Shown piece after piece: positions 1 through 5,403 of a stretch of DNA of 8,515 bases. The DNA is taken from positions 1 through 8,515 of the forward strand of contig JACZRM010000061.1 in the NCBI GenBank assembly GCA_022576105.1, in the 5' to 3' direction. Numbering within the stretch: the stretch's first letter is position 1; each line of letters opens with the position of its first letter. Origin of the DNA: Chloroflexota bacterium (GTDB lineage Bacteria; Chloroflexota; Dehalococcoidia; UBA3495). The position numbers and the translations under genes were made by a program. A model generated the notes under the pieces. It was not told where the DNA came from, searched no databases, and saw only the letters and a program-made list of their open reading frames with translations.

Positions 1-185
1 TGCGTTCCAACCCGGACATGATCCGACAACGCCAATTGGCCGTCGCCCACAACGGCGACTACGAAAAGTGCTTTGCCCATCCCTGTGCCGTCAAAATCGA
101 CCGCCAGAACCGCATTGCGGTGCTGGACCACAGCCGCGGCCGTATCCAGGTTTATACCAAGAGCCGCGAGGCGGTGCTGGTCTAA
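1..185 (+). CDS. NHL-repeat beta-propeller protein, C-terminal end (5' truncated)
   Basis: An open frame enters from the left edge (first full codon at base 3) and ends at TAA 183-185, giving about 60 residues. The fragment contains an NHL-type blade: a VKIDRQNRIAVLDHSRGRIQVY stretch read in two parts, 'VKIDRQNRIAVLD' followed by 'HSRGRIQVY'. The alternation of 'V.ID..NRI.V.D' with 'RIQVY' is typical of the NHL family, which forms six-bladed propellers used for protein or ligand binding and sometimes for lyase activity. The gene's start and its other blades lie outside the window, so its specific role cannot be given. It is followed after 30 bases by a strong intrinsic terminator. An internal ATG (base 73) in another frame is a shadow. 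Confidence 0.75.
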   Translation, partial: RSNPDMIRQRQLAVAHNGDYEKCFAHPCAVKIDRQNRIAVLDHSRGRIQVYTKSREAVLV

Positions 186-215
186 CCGAAACAGCGGTCA
201 TTGGTTAGAAAAGAT

Positions 216-254
216 TAGCCGGTGGCGCATCTTGCGTTACCGGCTATATATTTT
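216..254 (+). terminator. Intrinsic terminator of the NHL-repeat gene
   Basis: TAGCCGGTGGCGCA (216-229) pairs with TGCGTTACCGGCTA (233-246) as a 14-bp stem that includes two G.U pairs, around a TCT loop. It is followed by TATATTTT (247-254). It lies 30 bases after the stop at 183-185. GC-rich stem plus T-rich tail in the plus direction is the classic Rho-independent form. Confidence 0.85.
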
Positions 255-276
255 GCCCTTGATCGAAAGGGAATAC

Positions 277-310
277 GTTGTAGGGGCGCACGAACGTGCG
301 CCCCTACAAC
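277..310. repeat. Perfect 16-bp inverted repeat, small dispersed-palindrome type
   Basis: GTTGTAGGGGCGCACG (277-292) is the exact reverse complement of CGTGCGCCCCTACAAC (295-310), separated only by AA. There is no T-tract on either side, so it is not an obvious terminator. It sits between convergent genes, 31 bases before the stop of the minus-strand gene at 341. It resembles the 'gtaggggc...gcccctac' palindromes I recall as dispersed in some Chloroflexota and cyanobacterial assemblies; that is memory, not a search. The two-base spacer would make a cruciform or RNA hairpin strained at its tip. Confidence 0.8.
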
Positions 311-340
311 AATATTGGCTGAATCCAAGACGACGATAGT

Positions 341-685
341 CTAATGGTCTGGGCCTTCCGGCATGCCGGAATCAATCCAATCAGCGATCTCGTCTACTTC
401 CGACCGGTCGATAAAAGGCCCGCGCAGGGGCATCTTGCCAAAGGTGCCACAGCCCCGAAAAAGCGACCGCACCAGGTGAGTCTCCCGCCCGGGCACCCCC
501 GGTTCAATAGACCGATAACCATTCAACACCGATGCCTGCAAGTCCTGGGCGGTCTCCCAGTAAAACTCGTGGATTCCAGGGTAGGGTTCCCGCTCCCAGC
601 GTGCCTTCCAGCGTTCCATAATGTTGTCCAGGATTTCCTTAACCCGGGGCCAGTAGACCGGGCTATGGTTAGAACCTTGACTCAT
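341..685 (-). CDS. Small protein resembling the C-terminal half of a c-type cytochrome domain, without heme motif
   Basis: 114 residues, ATG at 685-683, stop CTA(TAG) at 341. GGGAG (minus strand, 692-696) lies 6 bases before the ATG and supports the start. The C-terminal half, residues about 55-110, reads '..GYRSIEPGVPGRETHLV..' and then 'KMPLRGPFIDRSEVDEIADWIDSGMPE'-like sequence (residues 84-110). This matches the pattern 'I.PG.P..S.LV..L...MP..G.L...EI..I..WI..G.P' that ends planctomycete-type cytochrome c domains. There is no CxxCH; the only cysteine is C79. The N-terminal half (residues 10-50) is rich in W, E and R and I do not recognise it. There is no signal peptide, which argues against a periplasmic cytochrome. 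Function unknown. The overlapping plus-strand frame at 344-709 does not look protein-like. Confidence 0.65.
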   Translation of the reverse strand: MSQGSNHSPVYWPRVKEILDNIMERWKARWEREPYPGIHEFYWETAQDLQASVLNGYRSIEPGVPGRETHLVRSLFRGCGTFGKMPLRGPFIDRSEVDEIADWIDSGMPEGPDH

Positions 686-705
686 TCAATACTCCCAAAT
701 CGGCA

Positions 706-711
706 ATGATA
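706..711 (-). promoter_or_regulatory. Possible -10 box for the cytochrome-like small gene
   Basis: On the minus strand TATCAT (711-706) lies so that transcription would start near 699, leaving a leader of about 14 bases that contains the GGGAG ribosome site. The same hexamer occurs in two other promoters here, but no TGn extension and no convincing -35 box is seen. Confidence 0.3.
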
Positions 712-747
712 AAACCCTACGGCGGTATGGAATAATTCGTGCTGAGT

Positions 748-861
748 CCTTCGCCAAGCCTGTCCTGAGCTTGTCGAAGTGGCTCAGGACAGGCCCTTCG
801 GCAGCTCCGACTTTGTCGAGACTCGCGATGAAATCGGAGATCAGGACCGACCTGGCGAAGG
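748..861. repeat. Structured dispersed repeat with nested inverted repeats
   Basis: This element fills most of the 190-bp gap between two minus-strand genes. Outer arms CCTTCGCCA (748-756) and TGGCGAAGG (853-861) pair. Inside, GCCTGTCCTGAGC (758-770) pairs with GCTCAGGACAGGC (782-794) around an 11-base loop, and CTCCGA (805-810) pairs with TCGGAG (834-839). The CCTGTCCTGAGC.TTGTCGAAG words recur in the repeats at 3016-3179 and 4059-4270. It looks like a folded, REP-like dispersed repeat and not a gene; the open frame over it (686-919, minus) is a repeat translation. Confidence 0.75.
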
Positions 862-875
862 CTGATGGGGATGCC

Positions 876-1367
876 TTAGGGTGGATGCTCAGATACTGAC
901 TCTTTCTTGAGTAATTCAATGGCGTGGGGCAGCACCGGCTTGACCACTGCCAGGGTCTCTTTGACCCCCTTGGGGCTGCCCGGCAGGGTGATTATCAACG
1001 TGTTGCCCCGAATGCCCGCCACGGAGCGGCTCAACATGGCCATAGCAGTGAACTTCAGGGTCTCCGCCCGCATGGCTTCGGCCAGGCCCGGCACTTCCTT
1101 GTCCAGGATAGATAGGCAGGCCTCCGGCGTAACGTCTCTTGGCCCCAACCCAGTGCCCCCGGTGCTCACCACCAGGTCAACATCCGGGGCGTCGGCCCAT
1201 TGGGCCATGCGTTCGGCGATTACCGCCTTTTCATCGGAGACAATCTCGTACCGCACCACCTCATACTCCGGCGGGGCCAGCACTTCCTTGATGGCCTCGC
1301 TGCCGGTGTCTTCCCGTTCCCCTTGAGCGCCAGAGGTGCTGACGGTCAATATCGCCAAGCCGTACAT
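876..1367 (-). CDS. MogA/MoaB-type molybdopterin adenylyltransferase
   Basis: 163 residues from ATG 1367-1365. It probably adenylates molybdopterin, activating it for molybdenum insertion in cytoplasmic molybdenum-cofactor synthesis. The MoCF-fold signature is complete: N-terminal strand LAILTVSTS (4-12), nucleotide-loop STGGTGLGPRD (68-78) with the invariant GGTG at 70-73 and Asp78, then VTPEA (79-83), and the C-terminal PGSPKG (129-134). The length fits MogA/MoaB (about 160-195). I chose this start over a longer one at 1427 because homologues begin just before the first strand and GGAGA (1376-1380, minus) lies 8 bases upstream; the longer N-terminus also overlaps the promoter. MogA and MoaB cannot be separated safely here, so no symbol is given. 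It is divergent from the MBL gene, and no other molybdenum-cofactor genes are nearby. Confidence 0.9.
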   Translation of the reverse strand: MYGLAILTVSTSGAQGEREDTGSEAIKEVLAPPEYEVVRYEIVSDEKAVIAERMAQWADAPDVDLVVSTGGTGLGPRDVTPEACLSILDKEVPGLAEAMRAETLKFTAMAMLSRSVAGIRGNTLIITLPGSPKGVKETLAVVKPVLPHAIELLKKESVSEHPP

Positions 1368-1402
1368 TTTTGCAGTCTCCAGGATTGTTGTCCCCGGCGA
1401 AC

Positions 1403-1411
1403 ATGATACCA
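1403..1411 (-). promoter_or_regulatory. Extended -10 promoter of the MogA-like gene
   Basis: On the minus strand TATGGTATCATG contains TGG-TATCAT (1411-1403), an extended -10 element. Transcription would start near 1396, giving a leader of about 28 bases that includes the GGAGA ribosome site. The -35 region is poor, as is usual for extended -10 promoters. The same motif stands before the genes at 4475 and 5464. Confidence 0.55.
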
Positions 1412-1428
1412 TACCGCGGCAGGCCACA

Positions 1429-1457
1429 TTGACAAGGTATACCCCTCCTTATATAGT
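1429..1457 (+). promoter_or_regulatory. Near-consensus sigma-70 promoter for the MBL gene, likely leaderless
   Basis: TTGACA (1429-1434) and TATAGT (1452-1457) are separated by exactly 17 bases. The expected start of transcription is about 1463-1465, only 1-3 bases before the ATG at 1466. There is no Shine-Dalgarno sequence before that ATG and an in-frame TAG (1454-1456) rules out an earlier start. It partly faces the divergent MogA-like promoter. Confidence 0.7.
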
Positions 1458-1465
1458 CACCAGCG

Positions 1466-2314
1466 ATGCGACTGGGCAGCGCCGAACTGAATCTGATCAG
1501 CGACGGCACCTTCCGAATGGACGGTGGGACTATGTATGGGGTGGTTCCCAAGGCCATCTGGGGCAAGTTGCACCCCGCCGACCGGAAGAACCGGGTGGAC
1601 CTGGGCCTCAACTGCCTGCTAATCCGCACCGGCGGCAAGAACGTTCTGGTTGATACCGGTCTGGGCACCAAGTACGACCGGAAAGCGCAGAGCATCTTCC
1701 ATATGCAAGCGGGCCAGTTGGTGTCCAATCTGGCGCGGGTTGGTCTTCAGCCGGAGGATATTAACCTGGTGGTTTTGACCCATCTCCACATCGACCATGT
1801 CGGCGGGTGCACCCAATACAATCATCAACGCCAGCCGGAGCCGGTCTTTTCCAAGGCGACCCACCTGGTGCAGCGGCAAGACTGGGTCGAAGCCACCCAG
1901 ACCAATGAGCGGACTCGGGGCGCCTACTGTCCCGAGGACTTCCTGCCCCTGGAGGAATCCAAGCAACTGGAGCTGCTGGACGGCGACGCCGAGCTGCTGC
2001 CGGGGCTATGGGTACGTCGCATCGGCGGGCACACCGCCGGGCATCAGATGGTCTACATCGAATCAGATGGCGAGAAGGCCGCCTGTCTGGGCGACGTGCT
2101 GCCAACCGCCCACCAACTGCCGCTGAACTATATGACCGCCTACGACCTTTATCCGCTGGAAACCCTGGACGCCAAGCGGCACTGGCTGGCCCAGGCTGAA
2201 GCCGAAAACTGGCTGATAATTCTGGGTCACGGCATTGACCAGAAAGCTGGCAGGCTCACCCGCCGGGACGGACGCCTGAGCCTGACGCCGCTGGACATGG
2301 ACCAGGAAAATTAG
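1466..2314 (+). CDS. MBL-fold metallo-hydrolase
   Basis: 282 residues. A metallo-beta-lactamase-fold hydrolase, probably binding two zinc or iron ions in the cytoplasm. The family motifs are in order: LVDTG (61-65), THLHIDH (105-111) with ligands H106, H108, D110 and H111, GGHTAGH (187-193) giving H189, the bridging D210 in CLGD (207-210), and H255 in LGHG. The arrangement and N-terminal 'SDGTF' strand resemble the lactonase-like (AHL-lactonase/AttM-type) branch, but substrate cannot be read from sequence; beta-lactam, lactone or ester hydrolysis are all possible. The ATG is the first start after an in-frame stop and seems to be leaderless. It heads a plus-strand cluster with the HIT gene (44 bases on) and the HicB-type gene. 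Three tandem 14-bp units straddle its stop codon. Confidence 0.9.
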   Translation: MRLGSAELNLISDGTFRMDGGTMYGVVPKAIWGKLHPADRKNRVDLGLNCLLIRTGGKNVLVDTGLGTKYDRKAQSIFHMQAGQLVSNLARVGLQPEDINLVVLTHLHIDHVGGCTQYNHQRQPEPVFSKATHLVQRQDWVEATQTNERTRGAYCPEDFLPLEESKQLELLDGDAELLPGLWVRRIGGHTAGHQMVYIESDGEKAACLGDVLPTAHQLPLNYMTAYDLYPLETLDAKRHWLAQAEAENWLIILGHGIDQKAGRLTRRDGRLSLTPLDMDQEN

Positions 2315-2341
2315 ACCAGGGAATTTAGACCGGGAAATTTA
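2300..2341 (+). repeat. Three tandem 14-bp units across the MBL stop codon
   Basis: GACCAGGAAAATTA (2300-2313), GACCAGGGAATTTA (2314-2327) and GACCGGGAAATTTA (2328-2341) follow each other without gap. The first includes the real stop (TAG 2312-2314 spans the junction). Each unit ends so that TTAGAC forms at the junctions, copying the TAG. It looks like slippage that extended the spacer before the HIT gene. Confidence 0.75.
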
Positions 2342-2358
2342 CTACCGGGTGGACCCAT

Positions 2359-2694
2359 TTGACCACAACTTCTAATTGCGTTTTCTGTAGGATTGTCGCC
2401 GGCAGCGAACCGGCCCGGATTCGCTATCTCGACGAAGAGATAATTGCCTTCGTCAACCGCCTGACCTGGGTGCCGGTAATGCTGCTGGTCATGCCCAAGC
2501 AGCATCTGACCCAGATGCAAATGTGGAGCAATGGAATAATGGAACGCCTGGGCGCCACCGCCATAAACCTGGGGGCCATGTACTGCCCCAACGGATTCCG
2601 CATTCTTTCCAACTTCGGGCCCGACGGCCTGCAAAGCCAGAGCCACGGCCACCTGCACGTTATCGGCGGCGCCCCCCTGGGGGAATACGCGTGA
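2359..2694 (+). CDS. HIT-family nucleotide-binding protein
   Basis: 111 residues from a TTG start. Histidine-triad proteins are cytoplasmic hydrolases or transferases acting on nucleotide phosphoramidates, dinucleoside polyphosphates or similar. Seen here: N-terminal C-x2-C (C7, C10) in CVFCRIVAG, PKQH (46-49), and the catalytic triad H96-G-H98-L-H100-V-I near the C-terminus. C7/C10 with H49 would fit the zinc-site version of the HINT branch. The length fits a short HIT protein. The TTG is preferred because no ATG or GTG lies in frame before the CVFC motif, and GGGTGGA (2347-2353) gives a ribosome site 5 bases upstream. It follows the MBL gene by 44 bases and is nearly joined to the HicB-type gene, so co-transcription is likely. 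The exact substrate is unknown. Confidence 0.88.
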   Translation: MTTTSNCVFCRIVAGSEPARIRYLDEEIIAFVNRLTWVPVMLLVMPKQHLTQMQMWSNGIMERLGATAINLGAMYCPNGFRILSNFGPDGLQSQSHGHLHVIGGAPLGEYA

Positions 2695-2737
2695 GATAAT
2701 GGAAAATATGAGAGACCAGTCTGGCAGGGAGGCCTCA

Positions 2738-2992
2738 GTGAAATCTTACATACTTTCGGTAGCAATTGAAGAAGATGCGTTTGAAGATGGCGCGAAGGCA
2801 TTTCACGCTCATTGTACCGGCCTAAAGGGATGCCATTCTTGGGGTCATACCTTTCAGGAAGCCCTGACCAACATACAAGAAGCAGCTGCACTCTATATCG
2901 ACGACCTACTGGAATCAGGCGAGGAAATCCCAACAGACCCGGAAAATGGAGTGACGATACTGGAAGCTCCTTCGGTGGTGGTCAACCTATAG
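2738..2992 (+). CDS. HicB-type (UPF0150) protein, orphan antitoxin-like
   Basis: 84 residues from GTG 2738, chosen because GGGAGG (2727-2732) is 5 bases upstream and HicB-like proteins begin at the equivalent of MKSYILSV. A longer ATG start at 2699, 4 bases after the HIT stop, is the alternative. The partial RNase H-like HicB fold is visible: the first strand, then 'FHAHCTGLKGCHSWGHTFQEAL' (read as FHAHCTGLKGC, then HSWGHTFQEAL; the GC.(S/T)WG.T..EAL core), then the helix NIQEAAALYIDDLLESGEEIP. There is no separate helix-turn-helix or ribbon-helix-helix tail. In toxin-antitoxin pairs HicB neutralises the HicA mRNase, but no HicA-like frame lies on either side: the HIT gene is upstream and a repeat downstream. 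It may be an orphan antitoxin, a relic, or an unrelated adaptor. Confidence 0.8.
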   Translation: MKSYILSVAIEEDAFEDGAKAFHAHCTGLKGCHSWGHTFQEALTNIQEAAALYIDDLLESGEEIPTDPENGVTILEAPSVVVNL

Positions 2993-2993
2993 T

Positions 2994-3020
2994 GCCTCCA
3001 TCGCCTAGATGGGGGCTTGT
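2994..3020 (+). terminator. Hairpin after the HicB-type gene, possible terminator
   Basis: GCCTCCATC (2994-3002) pairs with GATGGGGGC (3008-3016), 9 bp with one G.T pair, loop GCCTA, starting one base after the stop. The tail TTGT is only weakly T-rich, so termination is plausible but not certain. The right arm merges with the start of the repeat at 3016. Confidence 0.5.
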
Positions 3021-3179
3021 ACCGAAAGTCGAGTTTAGGTCTCACTTTTGGAATAATCTTAGGACGCCCTTCGACAGGCTCAGGGCGAACGGACAAACCC
3101 GTTCGTGGTGAGCCCGTCGAACCATGAGCGGGTGAAATTATTCGTGGGATTTGGAACACAAGGTACTCTAGAAGCAAAG
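3016..3179 (+). repeat. Dispersed repeat, copy A (about 164 bp, upstream of the crotonase gene)
   Basis: It aligns over its whole length with 4059-4270 in the same orientation. Shared blocks include TCACTTTTGGAA, CTCAGGGCGAACGGACAAAC, CCGTTCGTGGTGAGC, GTCGAACCATGAG and TTTGGAACACAAGGTACT. It contains the REP-like dyad CGAACGG...CCGTTCG and the CCCTTCGACAGGCTCAGG word, common in dispersed bacterial palindromes. No gene is seen in the 238-bp gap (2993-3230) that holds it. Compared with copy B it lacks an inner block of about 47 bp. Confidence 0.85.
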
Positions 3180-3230
3180 ACTTGAGAAGGCTCGGCATCC
3201 TCAGGTAATAAGACTCAGGAGTAATTAACT

Positions 3231-4007
3231 ATGGCAGAGACCGTCCTCTACGAGAAGCGAGGCAACATCGTCGTAATGACGTTGAACCGCCCCGCCGCGC
3301 TGAATTCCATCAACCGCCAACTGCGGCAGGAGTTATCCGACGCCATCACCCAATTTGACGGCGAGGCAGACTCATACGTGGGCATCATCACCGGTGAGGG
3401 CCGGGCTTTCTGCGCCGGCCGCGATTTGAAGGAGCGGGCCGGCGACAACGCCGAGGGTAGACAGGCGCGGGCGCGGGACAGCATGTACCCGGACCGGCCC
3501 TACATGTGGCCGCAAACCTGGAAGCCCCTGATTGCCGCGATTAATGGTTATGCGCTGGCCGGTGGGTGGTCCATCGCTCAGATGTGCGACCTGCGCATCG
3601 CCGCCGAGGACGCCCAACTGGGTATCACCGAGACCAAGTGGAGCCTGCTGCCGCCCTTCGGCACCATTCTACCCAAGATGATTCCTCTATCGGCGGTGCT
3701 GGAGTTGTGCCTGACCGCCCAGCCCATCAGCGCCCAGCGGGCCTACGACATCGGCTTTGTGAACAAGGTGGTGCCGGCCGCTGACTTGATGTCTGAGGCG
3801 ATGGCCATGGCGGAACAGATCGCCGCCAATGCCCCGCTGGCGGTGCAAGCCTTCAAGGAGTTGGCCTACCGGGGACTGAACATGTCCATCCAAGACCTAT
3901 CCGCGCTGACCTACCACATGTACGACCAGATTCTTACCACTGAAGACTCCAAGGAAGGCCCTCGCGCTTTTGCCGAGAAGCGCAAACCCAACTGGCAGGG
4001 CCGGTAA
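3231..4007 (+). CDS. Enoyl-CoA hydratase/isomerase-family (crotonase-fold) protein
   Basis: 258 residues, the normal length for a single crotonase domain. ATG 3231 follows AGGAG (3217-3221). Seen: LNRPAALNSIN (18-28), the first oxyanion-hole segment FCAGRDLKE (60-68), the second AAINGYALAGGWSIAQMCD (102-120), and TETKWSLLPPFG (133-144). Members form trimers that stabilise a CoA-thioester enolate. In bona fide hydratases the segment reads GGGCELA; here it is AGGWSIA, so the first catalytic Glu (rat E144) is Ser114, while the second (E164) appears as Glu134. One-glutamate members are often isomerases, hydrolases or lyases, so simple hydration is doubtful. It is bracketed by two copies of a dispersed repeat with no gene partner in between, suggesting a single-gene unit. 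CoA binding is expected; substrate unknown. Confidence 0.9.
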   Translation: MAETVLYEKRGNIVVMTLNRPAALNSINRQLRQELSDAITQFDGEADSYVGIITGEGRAFCAGRDLKERAGDNAEGRQARARDSMYPDRPYMWPQTWKPLIAAINGYALAGGWSIAQMCDLRIAAEDAQLGITETKWSLLPPFGTILPKMIPLSAVLELCLTAQPISAQRAYDIGFVNKVVPAADLMSEAMAMAEQIAANAPLAVQAFKELAYRGLNMSIQDLSALTYHMYDQILTTEDSKEGPRAFAEKRKPNWQGR

Positions 4008-4024
4008 ATTACAGCTAAGTTCGT

Positions 4025-4057
4025 CTCCCTCTAATTCTCCCCCTTGCCAAGAGGGAG
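4025..4057 (+). terminator. Hairpin after the crotonase gene
   Basis: CTCCCTC (4025-4031) pairs with GAGGGAG (4051-4057); an alternative tighter fold pairs CTCCCCCTT (4037-4045) with AAGAGGGAG (4049-4057) with one mismatch and a GCC loop. It starts 18 bases after the stop. It lacks a strong T-tract, and the CCCTTGCCAAG words resemble the repeat at 6747-6819, so it may be a repeat that also ends transcripts. Confidence 0.45.
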
Positions 4058-4058
4058 C

Positions 4059-4270
4059 CTTGTTCCAAAAGTCGGGATTAGGGCTCACTTTTGGAACGAT
4101 CTTGGGACGCCCTTCGAGAACCTCAGGGCGAACGGACAAACCCGTTCGTGGTGAGCCACTTCGACAGGCTCAGAGCCTGTCCTGAGTTTATCGAAGGGAC
4201 AGGCCTGTCGAACCATGAGGGGTGGAATTATTGGTCGGTTTTTGGAACACAAGGTACTTTTGGAGCAAAG
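4059..4270 (+). repeat. Dispersed repeat, copy B (about 212 bp, downstream of the crotonase gene)
   Basis: Same orientation as copy A (3016-3179), 1043 bp further on. The two copies match at both ends (CTTGTWCC at the left, GGAACACAAGGTACT and GCAAAG at the right) and differ by scattered substitutions and one inner insertion. It lies in the 467-bp gene-free stretch 4008-4474. After it, 4271-4410 holds only a short dyad, CGACCA/TGGTCG (4328-4333 with 4337-4342), and no coding sequence. Confidence 0.85.
4158..4204. repeat. About 47-bp palindromic insertion nested in repeat copy B
   Basis: Absent from copy A, where GTGAGCC runs directly into CGTCGAACC. The insert holds ACAGGCTC/GAGCCTGT (4164-4171 with 4173-4180, one-base loop) inside CTTCGA/TCGAAG (4159-4164 with 4191-4196), and the CCTGTCCTGAG word seen at 759-769. 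So one palindromic repeat has landed in, or expanded within, another. Confidence 0.65.
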
Positions 4271-4413
4271 CCCCAAGAGGGAGAACCGGGCCTGAGCCAG
4301 GCCGGCAGGGAGCGATGTGACCTATCGCGACCACGCTGGTCGTAGATTTCAATACGCCCCGACCAGTGGGGGCCACTCAATCAACTTTTACCCCATCAAC
4401 CCCGCGCACGATA

Positions 4414-4422
4414 TGCTATAGT
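4414..4422 (+). promoter_or_regulatory. Extended -10 promoter of the alpha/beta hydrolase gene
   Basis: TATGCTATAGTG includes TGC-TATAGT (4414-4422). Transcription would start near 4429, giving a leader of about 46 bases with the ribosome site GAGGAGG (4461-4467) 7 bases before the ATG. No good -35 box is seen. It is overlapped by a dyad (4418-4434). Confidence 0.6.
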
Positions 4423-4434
4423 GAGCGTCACTAT
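4418..4434 (+). promoter_or_regulatory. 17-bp dyad overlapping the -10 and start site, likely operator
   Basis: ATAGTGA (4418-4424) and TCACTAT (4428-4434) are perfect inverted repeats around GCG. The dyad covers most of the -10 box and the expected transcription start. Such AGTGA-n3-TCACT dyads at this place are typical of repressor sites, for example of TetR-type regulators. No regulator gene is in the window, so the cognate protein is unknown. Confidence 0.6.
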
Positions 4435-4474
4435 CGACGGCGCGCTCCCAATCACACTGTGAGGAGGCAACCGC

Positions 4475-5314
4475 ATGACCACTCAAGTACAACCGCAAGA
4501 CAAAACCGTATCCGCCAACGGAATCAACCTCCACTACCTGGACTGGGGCAACGCCGACGCTCCGACGGTATTACTGGCGCACGGCTTACGGGGACACGCT
4601 CACTCCTGGGACGACGTGTCGGCGGCGCTGTGTCACGACTACCATGTGCTGGCCTTGGACCAGCGCGGGCGGGGTGACAGCGACTGGGCGCCCGACGGCG
4701 ACTATTCCGGGGCCGCCTACGTTGCCGACCTGGTAGGGTTCTGCCAAGCCCTCAAGCTGGACTCCTTTATCCTGGTGGGACACTCAATGGGCGGACGCAA
4801 CAGCATAGCCTTTGCCAGCAAGCATTCGGACCAATTGAAAAAGCTAATCATCGTGGACATCGGCCCCACGGTGGACCCAGCCGGAGGTGCGCGTATCACC
4901 ACTGAGATGCAGCAAGTACCGGAGGAATTCGACTCCTTGGACGCGGTGTTCGAGTACATGAACCAGCAGAACCGCTTCGCCTCCGACCGGGTGGTGCGCC
5001 GCCGCCTGCAGTACGCCACCAGGGAACTGCCCAACGGCAAGATCGGTTGGCGCTACGACCTGGCTATCCGTGAGCAGAGGCGCAACGGCACCGCTCCTCC
5101 CGCCGAGGACCTGTGGCCAATGCTGCCCAACATTAGCTGCCCCACCCTGATTGTGCGGGGAAAGCAGACCGACCTGCTGCCAGCCGAAGTCGCCCAGCAG
5201 ATGGTGGCGACCCTACCCGATGCCAGCTTGGTGGAGATTGACCAGGCCGGTCACATGGTCTTTGAGGACAACCCGGAAGACTTTATTGCGGCGGTCAAGG
5301 GCTGGCTTGGCTGA
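4475..5314 (+). CDS. Alpha/beta-fold hydrolase
   Basis: 279 residues, ATG with GAGGAGG 7 bases upstream. A soluble serine hydrolase of the alpha/beta fold, with the full set of active-site features: oxyanion-hole AHGLRG (35-40), DQRGRGDS (62-69), the nucleophile elbow GHSMGG (102-107) with Ser104, the acid Asp233 in RGKQTDLL (228-235) and His260 in AGHMVFEDNP. The segment 140-215, with many R and Q residues, forms the cap. Family members cleave esters, C-C bonds (meta-cleavage products), epoxides or lactones; the sequence does not decide between them. Its own promoter and a dyad operator suggest induction by a substrate. The monooxygenase gene 149 bases downstream has a separate promoter, so the two may act on related compounds but need not form one operon. 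Confidence 0.92.
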   Translation: MTTQVQPQDKTVSANGINLHYLDWGNADAPTVLLAHGLRGHAHSWDDVSAALCHDYHVLALDQRGRGDSDWAPDGDYSGAAYVADLVGFCQALKLDSFILVGHSMGGRNSIAFASKHSDQLKKLIIVDIGPTVDPAGGARITTEMQQVPEEFDSLDAVFEYMNQQNRFASDRVVRRRLQYATRELPNGKIGWRYDLAIREQRRNGTAPPAEDLWPMLPNISCPTLIVRGKQTDLLPAEVAQQMVATLPDASLVEIDQAGHMVFEDNPEDFIAAVKGWLG

Positions 5315-5403
5315 CCTATCTTGACGGTGGGGCTTGATCATGGCCTCAGCCGAACAGCCAGATAGGGCCAGCTCCGGTCAGCCTCGCCCTCCGCCAGCGC
5401 CTA

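Noticed and set aside
344..709. Plus-strand open frame of 121 residues
   Set aside because: Antisense to the better minus-strand frame at 341-685, which has a ribosome site and a recognisable C-terminal pattern; the plus reading is not protein-like.
686..919. Minus-strand frame of 77 residues
   Set aside because: It translates the palindromic repeat at 748-861 and overlaps the end of the MogA-like gene.
1368..1427. Longer N-terminus of the MogA-like protein
   Set aside because: It would cover the promoter and ribosome site and adds 20 residues before the first conserved strand.
748..4270. The palindromic repeats as a CRISPR array
   Set aside because: Copies are far apart, unequal in length, and have no regular spacers or cas genes.
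5315..5366. CCTATCT/AGATAGG pair after the hydrolase gene as a terminator
   Set aside because: Only 7 bp with a 38-base loop and no T-tract.
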